A stretch of DNA of 64,000 nt, from the NCBI RefSeq assembly GCF_003855255.1, contig NZ_CP034072.1, forward strand, positions 3,092,727-3,156,726. The letters run 5' to 3'. The notes below the pieces were generated by a model. The model did not search any database, was not told the origin of the DNA, and saw only the letters and a program-made list of their open reading frames with translations. Made by a program: the position numbers and the translations under genes. The first letter of the stretch is position 1, and each line of letters starts with the position of its first letter. Below, one piece after another: positions 34,162 to 43,402 of this stretch. This stretch comes from Mycolicibacterium nivoides (GTDB taxonomy: Bacteria; Actinomycetota; Actinomycetes; Mycobacteriales; Mycobacteriaceae).

Positions 34162-34908
34162 TCAGAGTCGGTCGAGAAGCCTCTCGACGAGACCGGTCAA
34201 TCTCGCGAAATGTGATCCGGCCCAATAGATTCGCCCGCAGTCCGGGCAGTGACTGAACTCGTCGTAGTAGCGGCGGGTCAACGGCTCCAGACGGTCCATC
34301 ACCGCCTCCTTCGTCACCGCCGCCAGCGTGCCGTTGCATCGCACGCAGCGGGTGAAGGGCGCCACTCGACGTCGCAAATCCAGCCGCCGCAGCACCTCCA
34401 ACGTCTGCTCCTCGGGCTGCTGGGAGTGGACGAACAAACCGTGGGTGATCGCGCGACGCTTCAACAGGCCACGGTCGCGGGTCAGCAGGATCCGCTGTTG
34501 TTCGACGCTGACATCGGCCAGGGTCTGATCGTCGGCCTCGCTGGACCACCACACGTCCAACCCGAGCACGCGCAGCAGCCTTGCCAGCCGGCCGAGGTTG
34601 ACGTCGATCACGAACCGCGGATCCCGCAGCGGCACTGGACGCAGCCGCGCCGTCGCGCCGATGTCGAGCGCCTCGAACATCGGGTACACCGCGATGCGGT
34701 CAGCGACGCCAGGGCGGTGCTCGAAGCCGGCGGGATCCCCGTTCACCAGGATCAGGTCCACCTCGGTGTGCGGAATGCCCATGGCCTCCAGCACGTCCTT
34801 GACCGTCTGATGACTTTGGCATGGCCGGTGCACGGACAGGCCCCGCGACTCGGGGCCGAGGAAGTCGTTGAGCTCGGCGTAGGCCCGGACGGTGACGAAA
34901 CCGGCCAT
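34162..34908 (-). CDS. ubiquitin-like/Mut7-C RNase-type protein
   Basis: The protein has 248 residues from the ATG at 34908. The N-terminal 85 residues look like a ubiquitin/MoaD-like beta-grasp domain (VTVRAYAELNDFLGPE, VDLILVNGD). The rest is a Mut7-C domain: FVIDVNLGRLARLLRVLGLD, LLTRDRGLLKRR and two Cys pairs (CVRC and CPDC) for zinc. Family knowledge: Mut7-C is a PIN-like RNase domain, and the Ub-Mut7-C fusion is known in bacteria. The target RNA is unknown. Asp residues for metal binding are present. Confidence 0.88.
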   Translation of the reverse strand: MAGFVTVRAYAELNDFLGPESRGLSVHRPCQSHQTVKDVLEAMGIPHTEVDLILVNGDPAGFEHRPGVADRIAVYPMFEALDIGATARLRPVPLRDPRFVIDVNLGRLARLLRVLGLDVWWSSEADDQTLADVSVEQQRILLTRDRGLLKRRAITHGLFVHSQQPEEQTLEVLRRLDLRRRVAPFTRCVRCNGTLAAVTKEAVMDRLEPLTRRYYDEFSHCPDCGRIYWAGSHFARLTGLVERLLDRL

Positions 34909-34994
34909 AGCGTCATGGTCTCGCGCAGGGACCCTCGCGAACAAGATCCGCCGACAACCTGGGCAACGCCGAACGATCGGCCTAGCGTGAGGTC

Positions 34995-35486
34995 ATGACT
35001 GAGCAGTCACCCGCGATCACCGTGGCTCATCCGCCGAAAGGGATGATGCGCGTCGTCAACCCGGCCCTCCGGTTGATGCTGCGCACGCCGTTCGCCGGCG
35101 CCGCACGCAAGCAGTTCATGGTGCTGACCGTCCGCGGCCGAAAGACCGGACAGCAGTATGCGATTCCGTTGAGTGCGCACTTCATCGACAACATCCTCTA
35201 CGCGATGACCGACGCCGGATGGAAGCACAACTTCCGTGACGGCGCCACCGCCGAAGTCCTGCACGACGGCAAGACAACGACCATGCGCGGCGAACTGATC
35301 ACGGACCGCGCGACCGTCGCCGACCTGTTCCACCGCTGCGCGGTGTCCTACGGCGTAAAACGCGCTCAGCGGATGATGGGGTTGACGTTCCGGGATCAGC
35401 GCATCCCCACGCTGGAGGAATTCACCGACGCGGTCGACCGTGAGCACCTCGTCGCCATCAAGCTGACCCCCGCCGGCCAACCCTGA
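34995..35486 (+). CDS. deazaflavin(F420)-type nitroreductase family protein
   Basis: The protein has 163 residues. It matches the mycobacterial DUF385/Ddn-like split-barrel family, with VLTVRGRKTGQQY as cofactor-binding signature and a C-terminal FTDAVDREHLVAIKL. Family knowledge: members bind F420 (Ddn activates pretomanid) or other flavins and reduce quinones or xenobiotics. The substrate is unknown. It is divergent from the Mut7-C gene, with 86 bases between the starts. Confidence 0.87.
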   Translation: MTEQSPAITVAHPPKGMMRVVNPALRLMLRTPFAGAARKQFMVLTVRGRKTGQQYAIPLSAHFIDNILYAMTDAGWKHNFRDGATAEVLHDGKTTTMRGELITDRATVADLFHRCAVSYGVKRAQRMMGLTFRDQRIPTLEEFTDAVDREHLVAIKLTPAGQP

Positions 35487-35489
35487 CCG

Positions 35490-36437
35490 CTACTTGAGGC
35501 AGGTGTCGAACTCGTCGCGGATGCGCTGCTGCAGTGCCAACGCATCGGGCACGAGCGGTTCGGTCTTGGTGCGGTCGCCACTGGGGTAGTCGCATTTGCC
35601 GATCATGGCGCTGCCCGCCCATCGTGGCTCGTTGTAGCGGGCCGGATCGTCCGCCCAGACCCAGGTGAGGCCGACCGGATGCGCCGGACCTGCCTCGACC
35701 GCGTGAATGGTCCGCACCACATCCTCATAAGCCGTCGCCGGCGTCGGCACGCTGAAGGTCAGGCGCTCCACCCGTCCGTCGCGGACGCCGATCCACCCGG
35801 GGTCGGCCGGTGCAGCCGCGGCCAACTGCCGGTCGATGCGTTGTTTGTCGGCGGGTGTCAGCGGGTTGAAGATCATCCAGTGCGGATCGGCGACACGGTC
35901 GGCCGCGGAGACCTCGATTTCGCTGGGTGGCCGGTCGGCGAAGATGCGGAGGACGGCGTCGACGGCGGCACCAGGTTTCTCGGCCTCATGGATCCGCACC
36001 TTCGACGCGTCAGGCGCGCCGCCGCCCAACCACATGATTTCGCCAGCCGGCGCATCCGCACGGAGGCGACGTACCAAGCCGGTCACCTGCCCGGTGTCTT
36101 CCGGCAGATCGGCGCCCCCGGAGATCGAGGTCTGTTGGGCCACAAGGATCTTCATCCGCTGGTTGAACTTCGCGAAGTCATCGCCGCGCAGCTCGTCGAG
36201 TTGGTCAACCACCGCGCCGACCTGCTGATCGCTGGCCTGCTCCATGTCGACCTCGAGTTCGAACCGAGTGCCTTCGAGGACGCCGTTGTCATAGATCAGG
36301 TCGACATCCGCCACACCGGGCATCTCCGCGATGCGGTTTCGGATGTCGAGTGCTTCCTGCTCGCGGTCGGGCGCACCGGTGCAGCCACTCAGCCCGGCCG
36401 TCACTGCAACCAACAGCGCGGCAGCAGCAAGTCGCAT
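35490..36437 (-). CDS. conserved lipoprotein
   Basis: The protein has 315 residues. The signal peptide ends in the lipobox GLSGC. The mature protein contains repeated alpha/beta units (MPGVADVDLIYDNGVLEG early, then further similar halves) and no catalytic motif. It resembles lipoproteins conserved among mycobacteria whose role is unknown. Its stop is 3 bases from the convergent nitroreductase-like gene. Confidence 0.8.
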   Translation of the reverse strand: MRLAAAALLVAVTAGLSGCTGAPDREQEALDIRNRIAEMPGVADVDLIYDNGVLEGTRFELEVDMEQASDQQVGAVVDQLDELRGDDFAKFNQRMKILVAQQTSISGGADLPEDTGQVTGLVRRLRADAPAGEIMWLGGGAPDASKVRIHEAEKPGAAVDAVLRIFADRPPSEIEVSAADRVADPHWMIFNPLTPADKQRIDRQLAAAAPADPGWIGVRDGRVERLTFSVPTPATAYEDVVRTIHAVEAGPAHPVGLTWVWADDPARYNEPRWAGSAMIGKCDYPSGDRTKTEPLVPDALALQQRIRDEFDTCLK

Positions 36438-36535
36438 GTTGCTCAGCGTACGGCGGTTGAGGGGGTCCGCTGCGCGCCAATTAACTGAGCGTCAGCGCGA
36501 AGACATGCGCTAGCGTTGCCGCCCGAGGGGGCGTC

Positions 36536-36862
36536 ATGGTTGAAAACCTGCTTGCAGACGGCGGAATCGCATATCAGATCGGCTCCACGATCGGCGCCAT
36601 ACTCTGGCCCGTTGTCGGTGGGCTGTTGCTGAGCATCGGCATCCGGCGTCGCATAGCCCACACCCGCTGGGTCCGTCACGACGACAACAGATTGCTTCAC
36701 CCGGAAAGCTCTGTCCCTTCCGAGGACCGGCCACCGCCGCAGCCGTCCAACGGGACGTGGTTCATGATCAGCGGGACGGTGCTGCTGGCCATCGGGCTTC
36801 TCCACCTCGTCGCGCTCGCCATCGACCCCGGAACGGCGCAAAGTACGCCTCCCTACTCCTGA
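36536..36862 (+). CDS. small membrane protein with two helices
   Basis: The protein has 108 residues. Helices lie at about residues 13-34 and 75-95, with a charged, Pro-rich loop between them. GAGGGGG precedes the ATG. It starts 98 bases from the divergent lipoprotein gene. The family is not recognised. Confidence 0.7.
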   Translation: MVENLLADGGIAYQIGSTIGAILWPVVGGLLLSIGIRRRIAHTRWVRHDDNRLLHPESSVPSEDRPPPQPSNGTWFMISGTVLLAIGLLHLVALAIDPGTAQSTPPYS

Positions 36863-37018
36863 GCGCCCCGATTCAGACTCCGTCAAAAGTTTTGACGATC
36901 TCCTCACCCACACACCACCCGAGCCGGCCCAGCAACCCTCCCCACACCAAATGCCCCAATAACCGCCACCTGCCACACCCATCTCGGTAACGTCGAACGT
37001 GATGAGCGGGGCACCGAC

Positions 37019-38068
37019 GTGTTGATCGCGGCGTTACGCGATCTGCAGTGGCGCCGACGGCGATTCATGATCGCCGCAGTCGGCACCGCGTTGGTTTTTG
37101 CCATGACGCTGGTATTGACGGGCCTGGCGAACGGTTTCCGCGTCGAAGCCGAACGCAGCGTGGACGCCCTCCACCTGGATGCGTTCATGATCAAGGAGGG
37201 CGCGGCCGGTCCGTTCCTCGGCTCAGCGCCGTTGCCGCTCACCGACGTTCAACGGGCGGCCAAGCTTCCGGGTGTCGTCACGGCCGTCCCGCTGGTGTAC
37301 GGCTCATCGACCATCCCCGCCGGCGGCACCCCGCGGAACGTGAACGTGTTCGGGGTGCCAGAACAGGGCCCGGGCACACCGACATTGAAGGAGGGCCGGG
37401 CACCGCATACGCCCGACGAGGTCGCGGTGTCGACGACGATGAGTCGCCCCGTCGGAGCCGATGTCGACGTCGGCGCGTCGAAACTGCGGGTCGTCGGACT
37501 GGTCGATGACCTCACCGCCCTGGCCGCCCAGGACAACATCTACCTGACGGTGCCCGGCGCCCAACAACTGCTGTTCTCCGGGCAGAAGCTGATCTCGTCG
37601 GTCGGCATCGTCGGCAACCCGGGGGCGGCACCACCGGAGTTCCGCATCGTCGACCGGGCCGGCGCCATCGACGACATGGTCCGCCCGCTGCGCGGCGCCA
37701 ACCAGGCGATGAGCCTGATGGCCGGCCTGCTGTGGGCGGTCGCGGCGCTGATCGTCGGCTCGGTGATCTACCTGTCCGCCCTGGAACGCACCCGCGACTT
37801 CGCGGTATTCAAGGCCGTCGGCGTGGCCACCCGATCCATCATGGCCGGGTTGGCGATGCAGGCCGTCGCCGTCGCCCTGCTGGCCGCCCTGCTGGGTGCG
37901 GGGCTCTCGCTCGTGCTCGGGCCGCCGTTCCCGATGCGCTGCGACGTGCCCACCCTGGCGTTTGTCGCGCTGCCGATCGTCGCCGTCGTGATCGGCCTGC
38001 TGGCCAGCGTGGCCGGGCTGCGCCGCGCCGTCACCATCGACCCCGCCCTGGCATTCCGAGGACCCTGA
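37019..38068 (+). CDS. ABC transporter permease (FtsX/MacB-like)
   Basis: The protein has 349 residues and starts with GTG. One membrane helix at about residues 17-38, a large outside domain and three C-terminal helices (about 228-340) give the FtsX-like plan. The length equals that of M. tuberculosis Rv0072 and Rv2563 as I remember them. Those genes are paired with ATPases that carry a cyclic-nucleotide-binding domain, as here. It is probably an exporter or a lipoprotein/peptide mover, although the M. tuberculosis genes are labelled glutamine transport. The ATPase start follows 1 base after its stop. Confidence 0.9.
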   Translation: MLIAALRDLQWRRRRFMIAAVGTALVFAMTLVLTGLANGFRVEAERSVDALHLDAFMIKEGAAGPFLGSAPLPLTDVQRAAKLPGVVTAVPLVYGSSTIPAGGTPRNVNVFGVPEQGPGTPTLKEGRAPHTPDEVAVSTTMSRPVGADVDVGASKLRVVGLVDDLTALAAQDNIYLTVPGAQQLLFSGQKLISSVGIVGNPGAAPPEFRIVDRAGAIDDMVRPLRGANQAMSLMAGLLWAVAALIVGSVIYLSALERTRDFAVFKAVGVATRSIMAGLAMQAVAVALLAALLGAGLSLVLGPPFPMRCDVPTLAFVALPIVAVVIGLLASVAGLRRAVTIDPALAFRGP

Positions 38069-38069
38069 C

Positions 38070-39059
38070 ATGGCCGACCTTCTCGTCAAAGACCTCGTCG
38101 TGGAGTACTCCAGCGGCGGCTATGCCGTGCGCCCGATCGACGGACTCGACCTCGAAGTCCCCGCCGGATCGCTGGCAATCCTGTTGGGCCCCAGCGGTTG
38201 CGGAAAGACCACCCTGCTCTCATGCCTGGGCGGGATCCTCAAACCGACCGCGGGCCGCATCGAATTCGGCGACGTCGACGTGACGACCCTGAACAAGAAG
38301 GCGCTGTCGGATTACCGGCGCGACACCGTCGGGATCGTGTTCCAGGCCTTCAACCTGGTGCCCAGCCTCACTGCGATGGAGAACGTGATGGTGCCGCTGC
38401 GCGCCGCAGGCATGAGCCGCTACGGTGCCCGCGAGCGCGCGATGGAGCTGCTGACCCGCGTCGGGCTCGAGCACCGATTGCACCACCGCCCCGGCAATCT
38501 CAGTGGCGGACAACAACAGCGCGTCGCGGTGGCTCGCGCGATCGCGCTCGACCCGCCACTGATCCTGGCCGACGAGCCCACCGCCCATCTGGACTTCATC
38601 CAGGTCGAGGAGGTGCTGCGGCTCATCCGTGAGCTCGCCAGCGACGAACGCGTCGTCGTTGTCGCCACCCACGACACCCGCATCCTGCCGCTGGCCGACC
38701 AGGTCGTGGAGCTCGTCCCGCACGTCGCCGTCGAGCATCAGGGCCCCGAAACCGCCACCATCGAAGCCGGCGAGGTACTGTTCACCCAGGGCGAGATGGG
38801 CGACCTGATCTACATCATCACCGACGGCGAGATCGAGCTTGCCCGCGAATTGGCCAGCGGTGGTGAGGAAGTCATCAAGGTCGTCGGGCCCGGTGACTAC
38901 TTCGGGGAGATGGGTCCATTGTTCAGCCTGCCGCGTTCAGCCACCGCACGCGCCATGACCGACGCCACCGTCGTCGGCTACACGGTGCAGGCATTCCGGG
39001 AACTGCTCGGCCCCACCGGCGCCCGGAACCTCATCGGGCGCTCCGAATCAGAGGACTGA
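38070..39059 (+). CDS. ABC transporter ATPase with C-terminal cNMP-binding domain
   Basis: The protein has 329 residues. The ATPase part has Walker [10 protein letters not shown] (about residues 37-45), signature [14 protein letters not shown] and Walker [13 protein letters not shown]. Residues about 230-325 form a cyclic-nucleotide-binding domain with the phosphate cassette [18 protein letters not shown], which keeps the Glu and Arg that contact cAMP. Transport is therefore probably gated by cAMP or a related nucleotide. Mycobacteria have close relatives (Rv0073, Rv2564). The GTG of the next gene starts 1 base after its stop. Confidence 0.93.
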   Translation: MADLLVKDLVVEYSSGGYAVRPIDGLDLEVPAGSLAILLGPSGCGKTTLLSCLGGILKPTAGRIEFGDVDVTTLNKKALSDYRRDTVGIVFQAFNLVPSLTAMENVMVPLRAAGMSRYGARERAMELLTRVGLEHRLHHRPGNLSGGQQQRVAVARAIALDPPLILADEPTAHLDFIQVEEVLRLIRELASDERVVVVATHDTRILPLADQVVELVPHVAVEHQGPETATIEAGEVLFTQGEMGDLIYIITDGEIELARELASGGEEVIKVVGPGDYFGEMGPLFSLPRSATARAMTDATVVGYTVQAFRELLGPTGARNLIGRSESED

Positions 39060-39060
39060 T

Positions 39061-39894
39061 GTGACCGAACTCGACACCCGCGTCGCGGTCTACCTCGACT
39101 TCGACAACATCGTCATCTCCCGCTACGACCAGGTCAACGGCCGCAACTCTTTTCAAAAGGACAAGGCCAAGGGCCTAGAGGCCGACAAGCTAACCAAGGC
39201 CACCGTCGACCTCGGCGCCATCCTCGACTTCGCCTCGTCCTTCGGCACGTTGGTGCTCACCCGCGCCTACGCGGACTGGTCGGCCGACCTCAACGCCGGA
39301 TACCGCGAGCAGCTAGTCGGTCGCGCCGTCGACCTGGTGCAGCTCTTCCCCGCCGCCGCGTACGGCAAGAACGGCGCCGACATCCGGCTGGCCGTCGACA
39401 CGGTCGAGGACATGTTCCGGCTGCCCGACCTCACCCATGTGGTGATCGTGGCCGGCGACTCCGACTACATTCCCCTCGCCCAGCGCTGTAAACGGCTGGG
39501 CCGCTATGTCGTCGGCATCGGGGTGGCCGGATCATCCAGCCGGGTGCTGGCCGCCGCGTGCGACGAGTTCGTCGTCTACGACTCGCTGCCCGGCGTTCCT
39601 TCCCTGAATGCCGAGCCCGAACCCAAGCCGCAGAAGCGCACCCGCAAGCAGGAAGAACCCGACCCGCAGGCAGAGGCCACCGCGCTGCTCACCCGCGCCC
39701 TGCAGATCGGTTTGGAGAAGGACGACGCCGAGTGGCTGCACAACTCCGCGGTCAAAGCGCAGATGAAGCGGATGGACCCGTCGTTCAGTGAGAAGTCGTT
39801 GGGTTTCAAGTCGTTCAGCGATTTCCTGCGGTCGCGTTCCGATGTCGTCGAGCTGGATGAGAGTTCGACGACGCGCTTGGTCAAGCTGAAGTAG
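39061..39894 (+). CDS. NYN-domain putative RNase with C-terminal OST-HTH/LOTUS-like domain
   Basis: The protein has 277 residues and starts with GTG. The NYN (PIN-like) nuclease core has its acidic residues in VYLDFDNI (about residues 9-16), [10 protein letters not shown] and [12 protein letters not shown] Glu/Lys/Pro-rich linker follows, then a C-terminal domain of about 60 residues ([20 protein letters not shown], then FSDFLRSR) of the OST-HTH/LOTUS kind, which binds RNA. It is in one operon with the cNMP-gated ABC transporter. Its 3' end overlaps the convergent galK gene by 14 bases. The RNA target is unknown. Confidence 0.9.
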   Translation: MTELDTRVAVYLDFDNIVISRYDQVNGRNSFQKDKAKGLEADKLTKATVDLGAILDFASSFGTLVLTRAYADWSADLNAGYREQLVGRAVDLVQLFPAAAYGKNGADIRLAVDTVEDMFRLPDLTHVVIVAGDSDYIPLAQRCKRLGRYVVGIGVAGSSSRVLAAACDEFVVYDSLPGVPSLNAEPEPKPQKRTRKQEEPDPQAEATALLTRALQIGLEKDDAEWLHNSAVKAQMKRMDPSFSEKSLGFKSFSDFLRSRSDVVELDESSTTRLVKLK

Positions 39895-40972
39895 CCTGCC
39901 CCGCCCCACCACCCGCATGCGTCCTGGTGATGACCGGATCCGGATACCCGGCATCACTCGTCGCCCTGGACACCGCCTCGCTGACCGCGTCCACCCGCTC
40001 ACGAGGCACCAGCGCGATGACGCAGCCACCGAACCCGCCGCCCGTCATCCGCGCTCCGAGCGCACCGGCCTGCACGGCCGTCGCGGCGATCAGATCGAGG
40101 TGGGGAGTGGTGATCTCGAAGTCGTCGCGCATCGAGGCGTGCGATGCGGTCCACAGCTCACCGACCGCCACAAAGTCCGAAGAGTCCATCGCCGCAACGC
40201 AATCGAGCACCCGCTGGTTCTCGGTCAGAACATGACGCGCGCGCCGGGCATCGACCGGATCTTTCACCGCCCCGAGCGCTGACGCGTCAGAGACCTCACG
40301 CAGCGAGGCCACCCCGAGATCGGCAGCGGCCCGCTCGCAGGATGCCCGCCGGGCCGCGTACTCACCACCAGCGTGCGCATGCCGGACCCCTGAGTCGATC
40401 AACAGCAGAGTTACCCCGGACGCCTCGGGATCGAAGCGCACCGGTTGCACGGTGACATCGCGGAAGTCGATCAGCATCGCCTGCCCCGATTCGCCGAACA
40501 ACGATGCCAGCTGATCGAGCAGTCCCGTTGGCGCACCGACATACTCGTTCTCGGCCTGCTGGGCTATGTGCGCCTGCTCGACCCGATCGAGATCGACACC
40601 CAGTGCGGTAAGCAGCGCACCGAGCACCGCGCATTCCAGCGCCGCCGACGAGGAGAGTCCCGACCCGATCTCGATCTCACTCGTGATCGTCATCGTTCCA
40701 CCGGGCACTGCAACCCCGGCGTTCAGCAGCGCCCACACCACCCCGGCGACGTACGCCGCCCAGCCCGTCACCTCCCCGGGCACGGTATCCAGACCGATCT
40801 CCACCGGCCCGTCGCCCAACGAACTCGATACCGACAGCGCCCCCGACGGGCTGGGGTCAAAGCTGACAAATGTTCTCTGCGGCAAGGCAATCGGCAGCGC
40901 GAACCCCGCGTTGTAGTCGGTGTGCTCGCCGATCAGATTGATCCGGCCCGGGGCGGAGTATCTGACCGTCAT
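39881..40972 (-). CDS. galK: galactokinase
   Basis: The protein has 363 residues. All three GHMP kinase motifs are present: [17 protein letters not shown] at the N-terminus, [14 protein letters not shown] in the middle and [15 protein letters not shown] near the end. It phosphorylates galactose to galactose 1-phosphate in the Leloir pathway. No galT or galE is in the window. The 3' end overlaps the NYN gene on the other strand by 14 bases. Confidence 0.95.
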   Translation of the reverse strand: MTVRYSAPGRINLIGEHTDYNAGFALPIALPQRTFVSFDPSPSGALSVSSSLGDGPVEIGLDTVPGEVTGWAAYVAGVVWALLNAGVAVPGGTMTITSEIEIGSGLSSSAALECAVLGALLTALGVDLDRVEQAHIAQQAENEYVGAPTGLLDQLASLFGESGQAMLIDFRDVTVQPVRFDPEASGVTLLLIDSGVRHAHAGGEYAARRASCERAAADLGVASLREVSDASALGAVKDPVDARRARHVLTENQRVLDCVAAMDSSDFVAVGELWTASHASMRDDFEITTPHLDLIAATAVQAGALGARMTGGGFGGCVIALVPRERVDAVSEAVSRATSDAGYPDPVITRTHAGGGAGQATSA

Positions 40973-40994
40973 AGCCGAACCCTAGTGCCGGGAA

Positions 40995-41585
40995 CTAGCT
41001 GGCAGCCACCATCTGCGGCGGCCGGCGCCAACCCAGTTCGACCTGAAGCGGGAACGCCAGGGTCTTGCGGGAGATTTCGACGCCATTGACGCTGACCGCG
41101 CCGTTCGCCGTGGCCTGACCCGACTGGATGGCGACGATGTGGCCGTCGATCACCACGGCCACCGCGGCGAACAGCTGCAGCCGCAGAGCGGCCTTGGCGG
41201 CCAGGGACATCACCGGGAAGCTGTCCACCTCGATGTCGAGGTTGTGCTCGCGGTCCGCGGTGATGACGTGGGTGTGCAGCGGCACGATCTGCTTCACCCG
41301 CGGCTGCACATGTGACTTCTTGATCGCCGCGGTGATGGCGCCATAGGTATGCCAGCCCTCAAGGATGAGGTCGGTCATCGTCTCATTCAGCGCCGCCCGC
41401 AACGAGGCCTCGATCTCCTGGGCCAGCGCGCGACGTGCCACCACGCCGAGAGTGCGCAGCGGCCCGGCGGATTGGTTGTTGGCCGTCGTCTGCGTTACGG
41501 CATGCTCGATCCTGGCCTGGGTCTGACGCGACTCCGGCAGCATCCAATTGCCAACGGACGTTTCGGTGATCGGTGACGTGGTCAT
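40995..41585 (-). CDS. conserved hypothetical protein, partner of the Pro/Thr-rich anchored protein
   Basis: The protein has 196 residues with no membrane segment and no motif that I recognise; a hydrophobic strand-rich core lies at about residues 75-150. The ATG overlaps the stop of the upstream anchored-protein gene (ATGA), so the two are translated together and probably interact. The Asp23/Gls24 envelope-stress family is a possible comparison in size and context, but I cannot show it. Confidence 0.7.
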   Translation of the reverse strand: MTTSPITETSVGNWMLPESRQTQARIEHAVTQTTANNQSAGPLRTLGVVARRALAQEIEASLRAALNETMTDLILEGWHTYGAITAAIKKSHVQPRVKQIVPLHTHVITADREHNLDIEVDSFPVMSLAAKAALRLQLFAAVAVVIDGHIVAIQSGQATANGAVSVNGVEISRKTLAFPLQVELGWRRPPQMVAAS

Positions 41586-42256
41586 GATCGGATCTCCTCG
41601 ACGATGGTGGAACGCGATGTCTCGGATGGGACCACGGAGAGAACGTGGTCATGGTCGGAGTTGTCGGCGGGGCGGACATCGAAAGGCACCGGCACACCGG
41701 GATGGGTCGCGACGGTGACGTGCGCCTTGAGGAACTTTGCACCCCGGTGCCGCCATGCCCGCCCGGCCAGCCCCGCGGCAATCGCCAAGGCGCACAACAC
41801 CAACAGCGGTATCCACGGATTGCTGGTCGGCGGAGGCGGGGTGTCGTGGCCTCCCACTGCAGGAGTGACCGTGGGGTACGTGGGCGACGGCTGCGACGGC
41901 ACGACGATCGCCGGGCTACTGGGGCGCGTCGACGTCGCGGTCGGCGTATCGGTTTCGCAGGTCGTGTACGAGTTCAGTTTGAACGACGGGGTCGGGGTGG
42001 GCGACGGGAAGTTCGGCGGAATCACGATGTACGAATTGATGGGCGGTTCCGTGATGGGCGGTTCCGTCGTAGGCGGTGTGGTTACCGGCGTCGTCGGCGG
42101 CGTGGTCGGAGCCGTGGTCACGGGCGTCGTCGGTTCTGTCGTCGTGGCGCACGGATCGGCAAGCGCCTGACCTGTCCCACCGACGAGAGCCAGGCAGACA
42201 GCCGCGACCACCACGGCCGCACTCGCGCGTCGCCTGCAGTTCCCCGACGTCCCCAT
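41582..42256 (-). CDS. Pro/Thr-rich membrane-anchored surface protein
   Basis: The protein has 224 residues from the ATG at 42256. A signal peptide with an ALA-type cleavage site (about residue 30) is followed by a Thr/Pro-rich repeat tract (PTTPVTTAPTTPP-like) of the kind that spans the cell wall and may be O-mannosylated. Near residue 155 a membrane helix (WIPLLVLCALAIAAGLAG) is followed by a cytoplasmic tail of about 60 residues. It is coupled to the next gene by ATGA. The start is covered by a hairpin in the leader. Confidence 0.75.
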   Translation of the reverse strand: MGTSGNCRRRASAAVVVAAVCLALVGGTGQALADPCATTTEPTTPVTTAPTTPPTTPVTTPPTTEPPITEPPINSYIVIPPNFPSPTPTPSFKLNSYTTCETDTPTATSTRPSSPAIVVPSQPSPTYPTVTPAVGGHDTPPPPTSNPWIPLLVLCALAIAAGLAGRAWRHRGAKFLKAHVTVATHPGVPVPFDVRPADNSDHDHVLSVVPSETSRSTIVEEIRS

Positions 42257-42264
42257 CTCGGACC

Positions 42265-42301
42265 ACCCCAATACTTCGGCTGCTAGCTGAAGTATTGGGG
42301 T
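42265..42301 (-). promoter_or_regulatory. 13-bp inverted repeat just before the anchored-protein start
   Basis: Perfect 13-base arms (42265-42277 and 42289-42301) with an 11-base loop lie 8 bases upstream of the ATG at 42256 and 37 bases downstream of the patatin stop. In the mRNA the 3' arm ends in UUGGGGU next to the likely ribosome site, so the hairpin could limit translation. It could also end transcription from the patatin gene. Confidence 0.5.
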
Positions 42302-42338
42302 GTGGCCAGCGGTTGTAATGCGTAGCGGACTACTCGAA

Positions 42339-43373
42339 TTAGTGGTGATCCACCCGATGCGCCCGGCGGAAGCGGTCGATATACGCCGGCCAGTCCCAGG
42401 TCGACAGGAACTCCGTCGTCGCCGCGTACCCCTTGTCGTACAGGGCCTCGGCCTCATTGCGGCTGATGTCGAAGTCCAGCACCCCGACGTCGGTCGAATC
42501 CACCTGGATCGCACGCACCTTCACCCACGGCTGGCTCAGATAAGCCTGGTCGTGACCGACCAGCATGGTGGTGATCAGGCTTTCCAGAAGCGAGGGACGG
42601 CCAAACGTCAGCAGGCCCAGCCCGGGGATCAGCTGCTCGGCCGACGGGGCAGGTAGGTACGGCACCACCGTCACCCCGAACGTCGGCCACCGCGGTTCCG
42701 CGCCGTCGGGACGGTCGAAGGAGTCGATCGGAAAGTTCGACAGCACCCCGCCGTCCACCAACGTGCACGGTGTTCCGTCAGCGGTTTCCAGCGTGACGGG
42801 ATGGAACAGGAACGGAATGGCCATCGAGGCCCGCACCGCGTCGGCGACGAGTTGCTCATCGGGATCCAGGCCGTAGACCCGCCGGTAATCCCATGGCAGC
42901 CGCACCAATTGACCGGTGGTCACGTCGGTCACCGTGACTGTCAGCCGGTAGCGCCGCTCGGGCAGCAGGCTGTCGTCCTTGATGGCCAGATCACCAAAGG
43001 TCTTGACGCCCAGGTTCTTCAGCTCGCTGCGAATCCAGTCGTAGGCGAAGTCACCGCGATAGATGCCGGTCTCGCGGAGCAGACCCCACGCGGTGCCGAG
43101 CACCGGGATGCTCTCGATCGGCCCGCTGTCGCGGAACTTGCGGTACGGCACACTCAGCGCCAACTCCCGCAACTGGTCACTGGTCAAGTCGTTGCGTTGT
43201 ACCGCCGCGGCCACCACCGCGCCGACCAGGGACCCCGCCGAGGTGCCCGAGATCCGCTCGATCGCGTACCCCGCGTCCTGGAGCGCGACGACGGCGCCCA
43301 CCAGGCCGATGCCCTTGACCCCGCCCCCGGAAAGTACGAGGTCAGCACGGTGCGGGGAACGTTTCGCAGCCAT
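42339..43373 (-). CDS. patatin-like phospholipase
   Basis: The protein has 344 residues from the ATG at 43373. It has the oxyanion glycine stretch LSGGGVKGIG, the nucleophile elbow GTSAGS and the Asp of the dyad in VDGGVLSNFP, so the Ser-Asp dyad is complete. It would hydrolyse acyl esters of lipids. It lies 29 bases downstream of a TetR gene in the same direction, which probably controls it. Confidence 0.92.
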   Translation of the reverse strand: MAAKRSPHRADLVLSGGGVKGIGLVGAVVALQDAGYAIERISGTSAGSLVGAVVAAAVQRNDLTSDQLRELALSVPYRKFRDSGPIESIPVLGTAWGLLRETGIYRGDFAYDWIRSELKNLGVKTFGDLAIKDDSLLPERRYRLTVTVTDVTTGQLVRLPWDYRRVYGLDPDEQLVADAVRASMAIPFLFHPVTLETADGTPCTLVDGGVLSNFPIDSFDRPDGAEPRWPTFGVTVVPYLPAPSAEQLIPGLGLLTFGRPSLLESLITTMLVGHDQAYLSQPWVKVRAIQVDSTDVGVLDFDISRNEAEALYDKGYAATTEFLSTWDWPAYIDRFRRAHRVDHH

Positions 43374-43402
43374 GACCCCAGCTTGGCACGGCCGCCTGAC
43401 AA

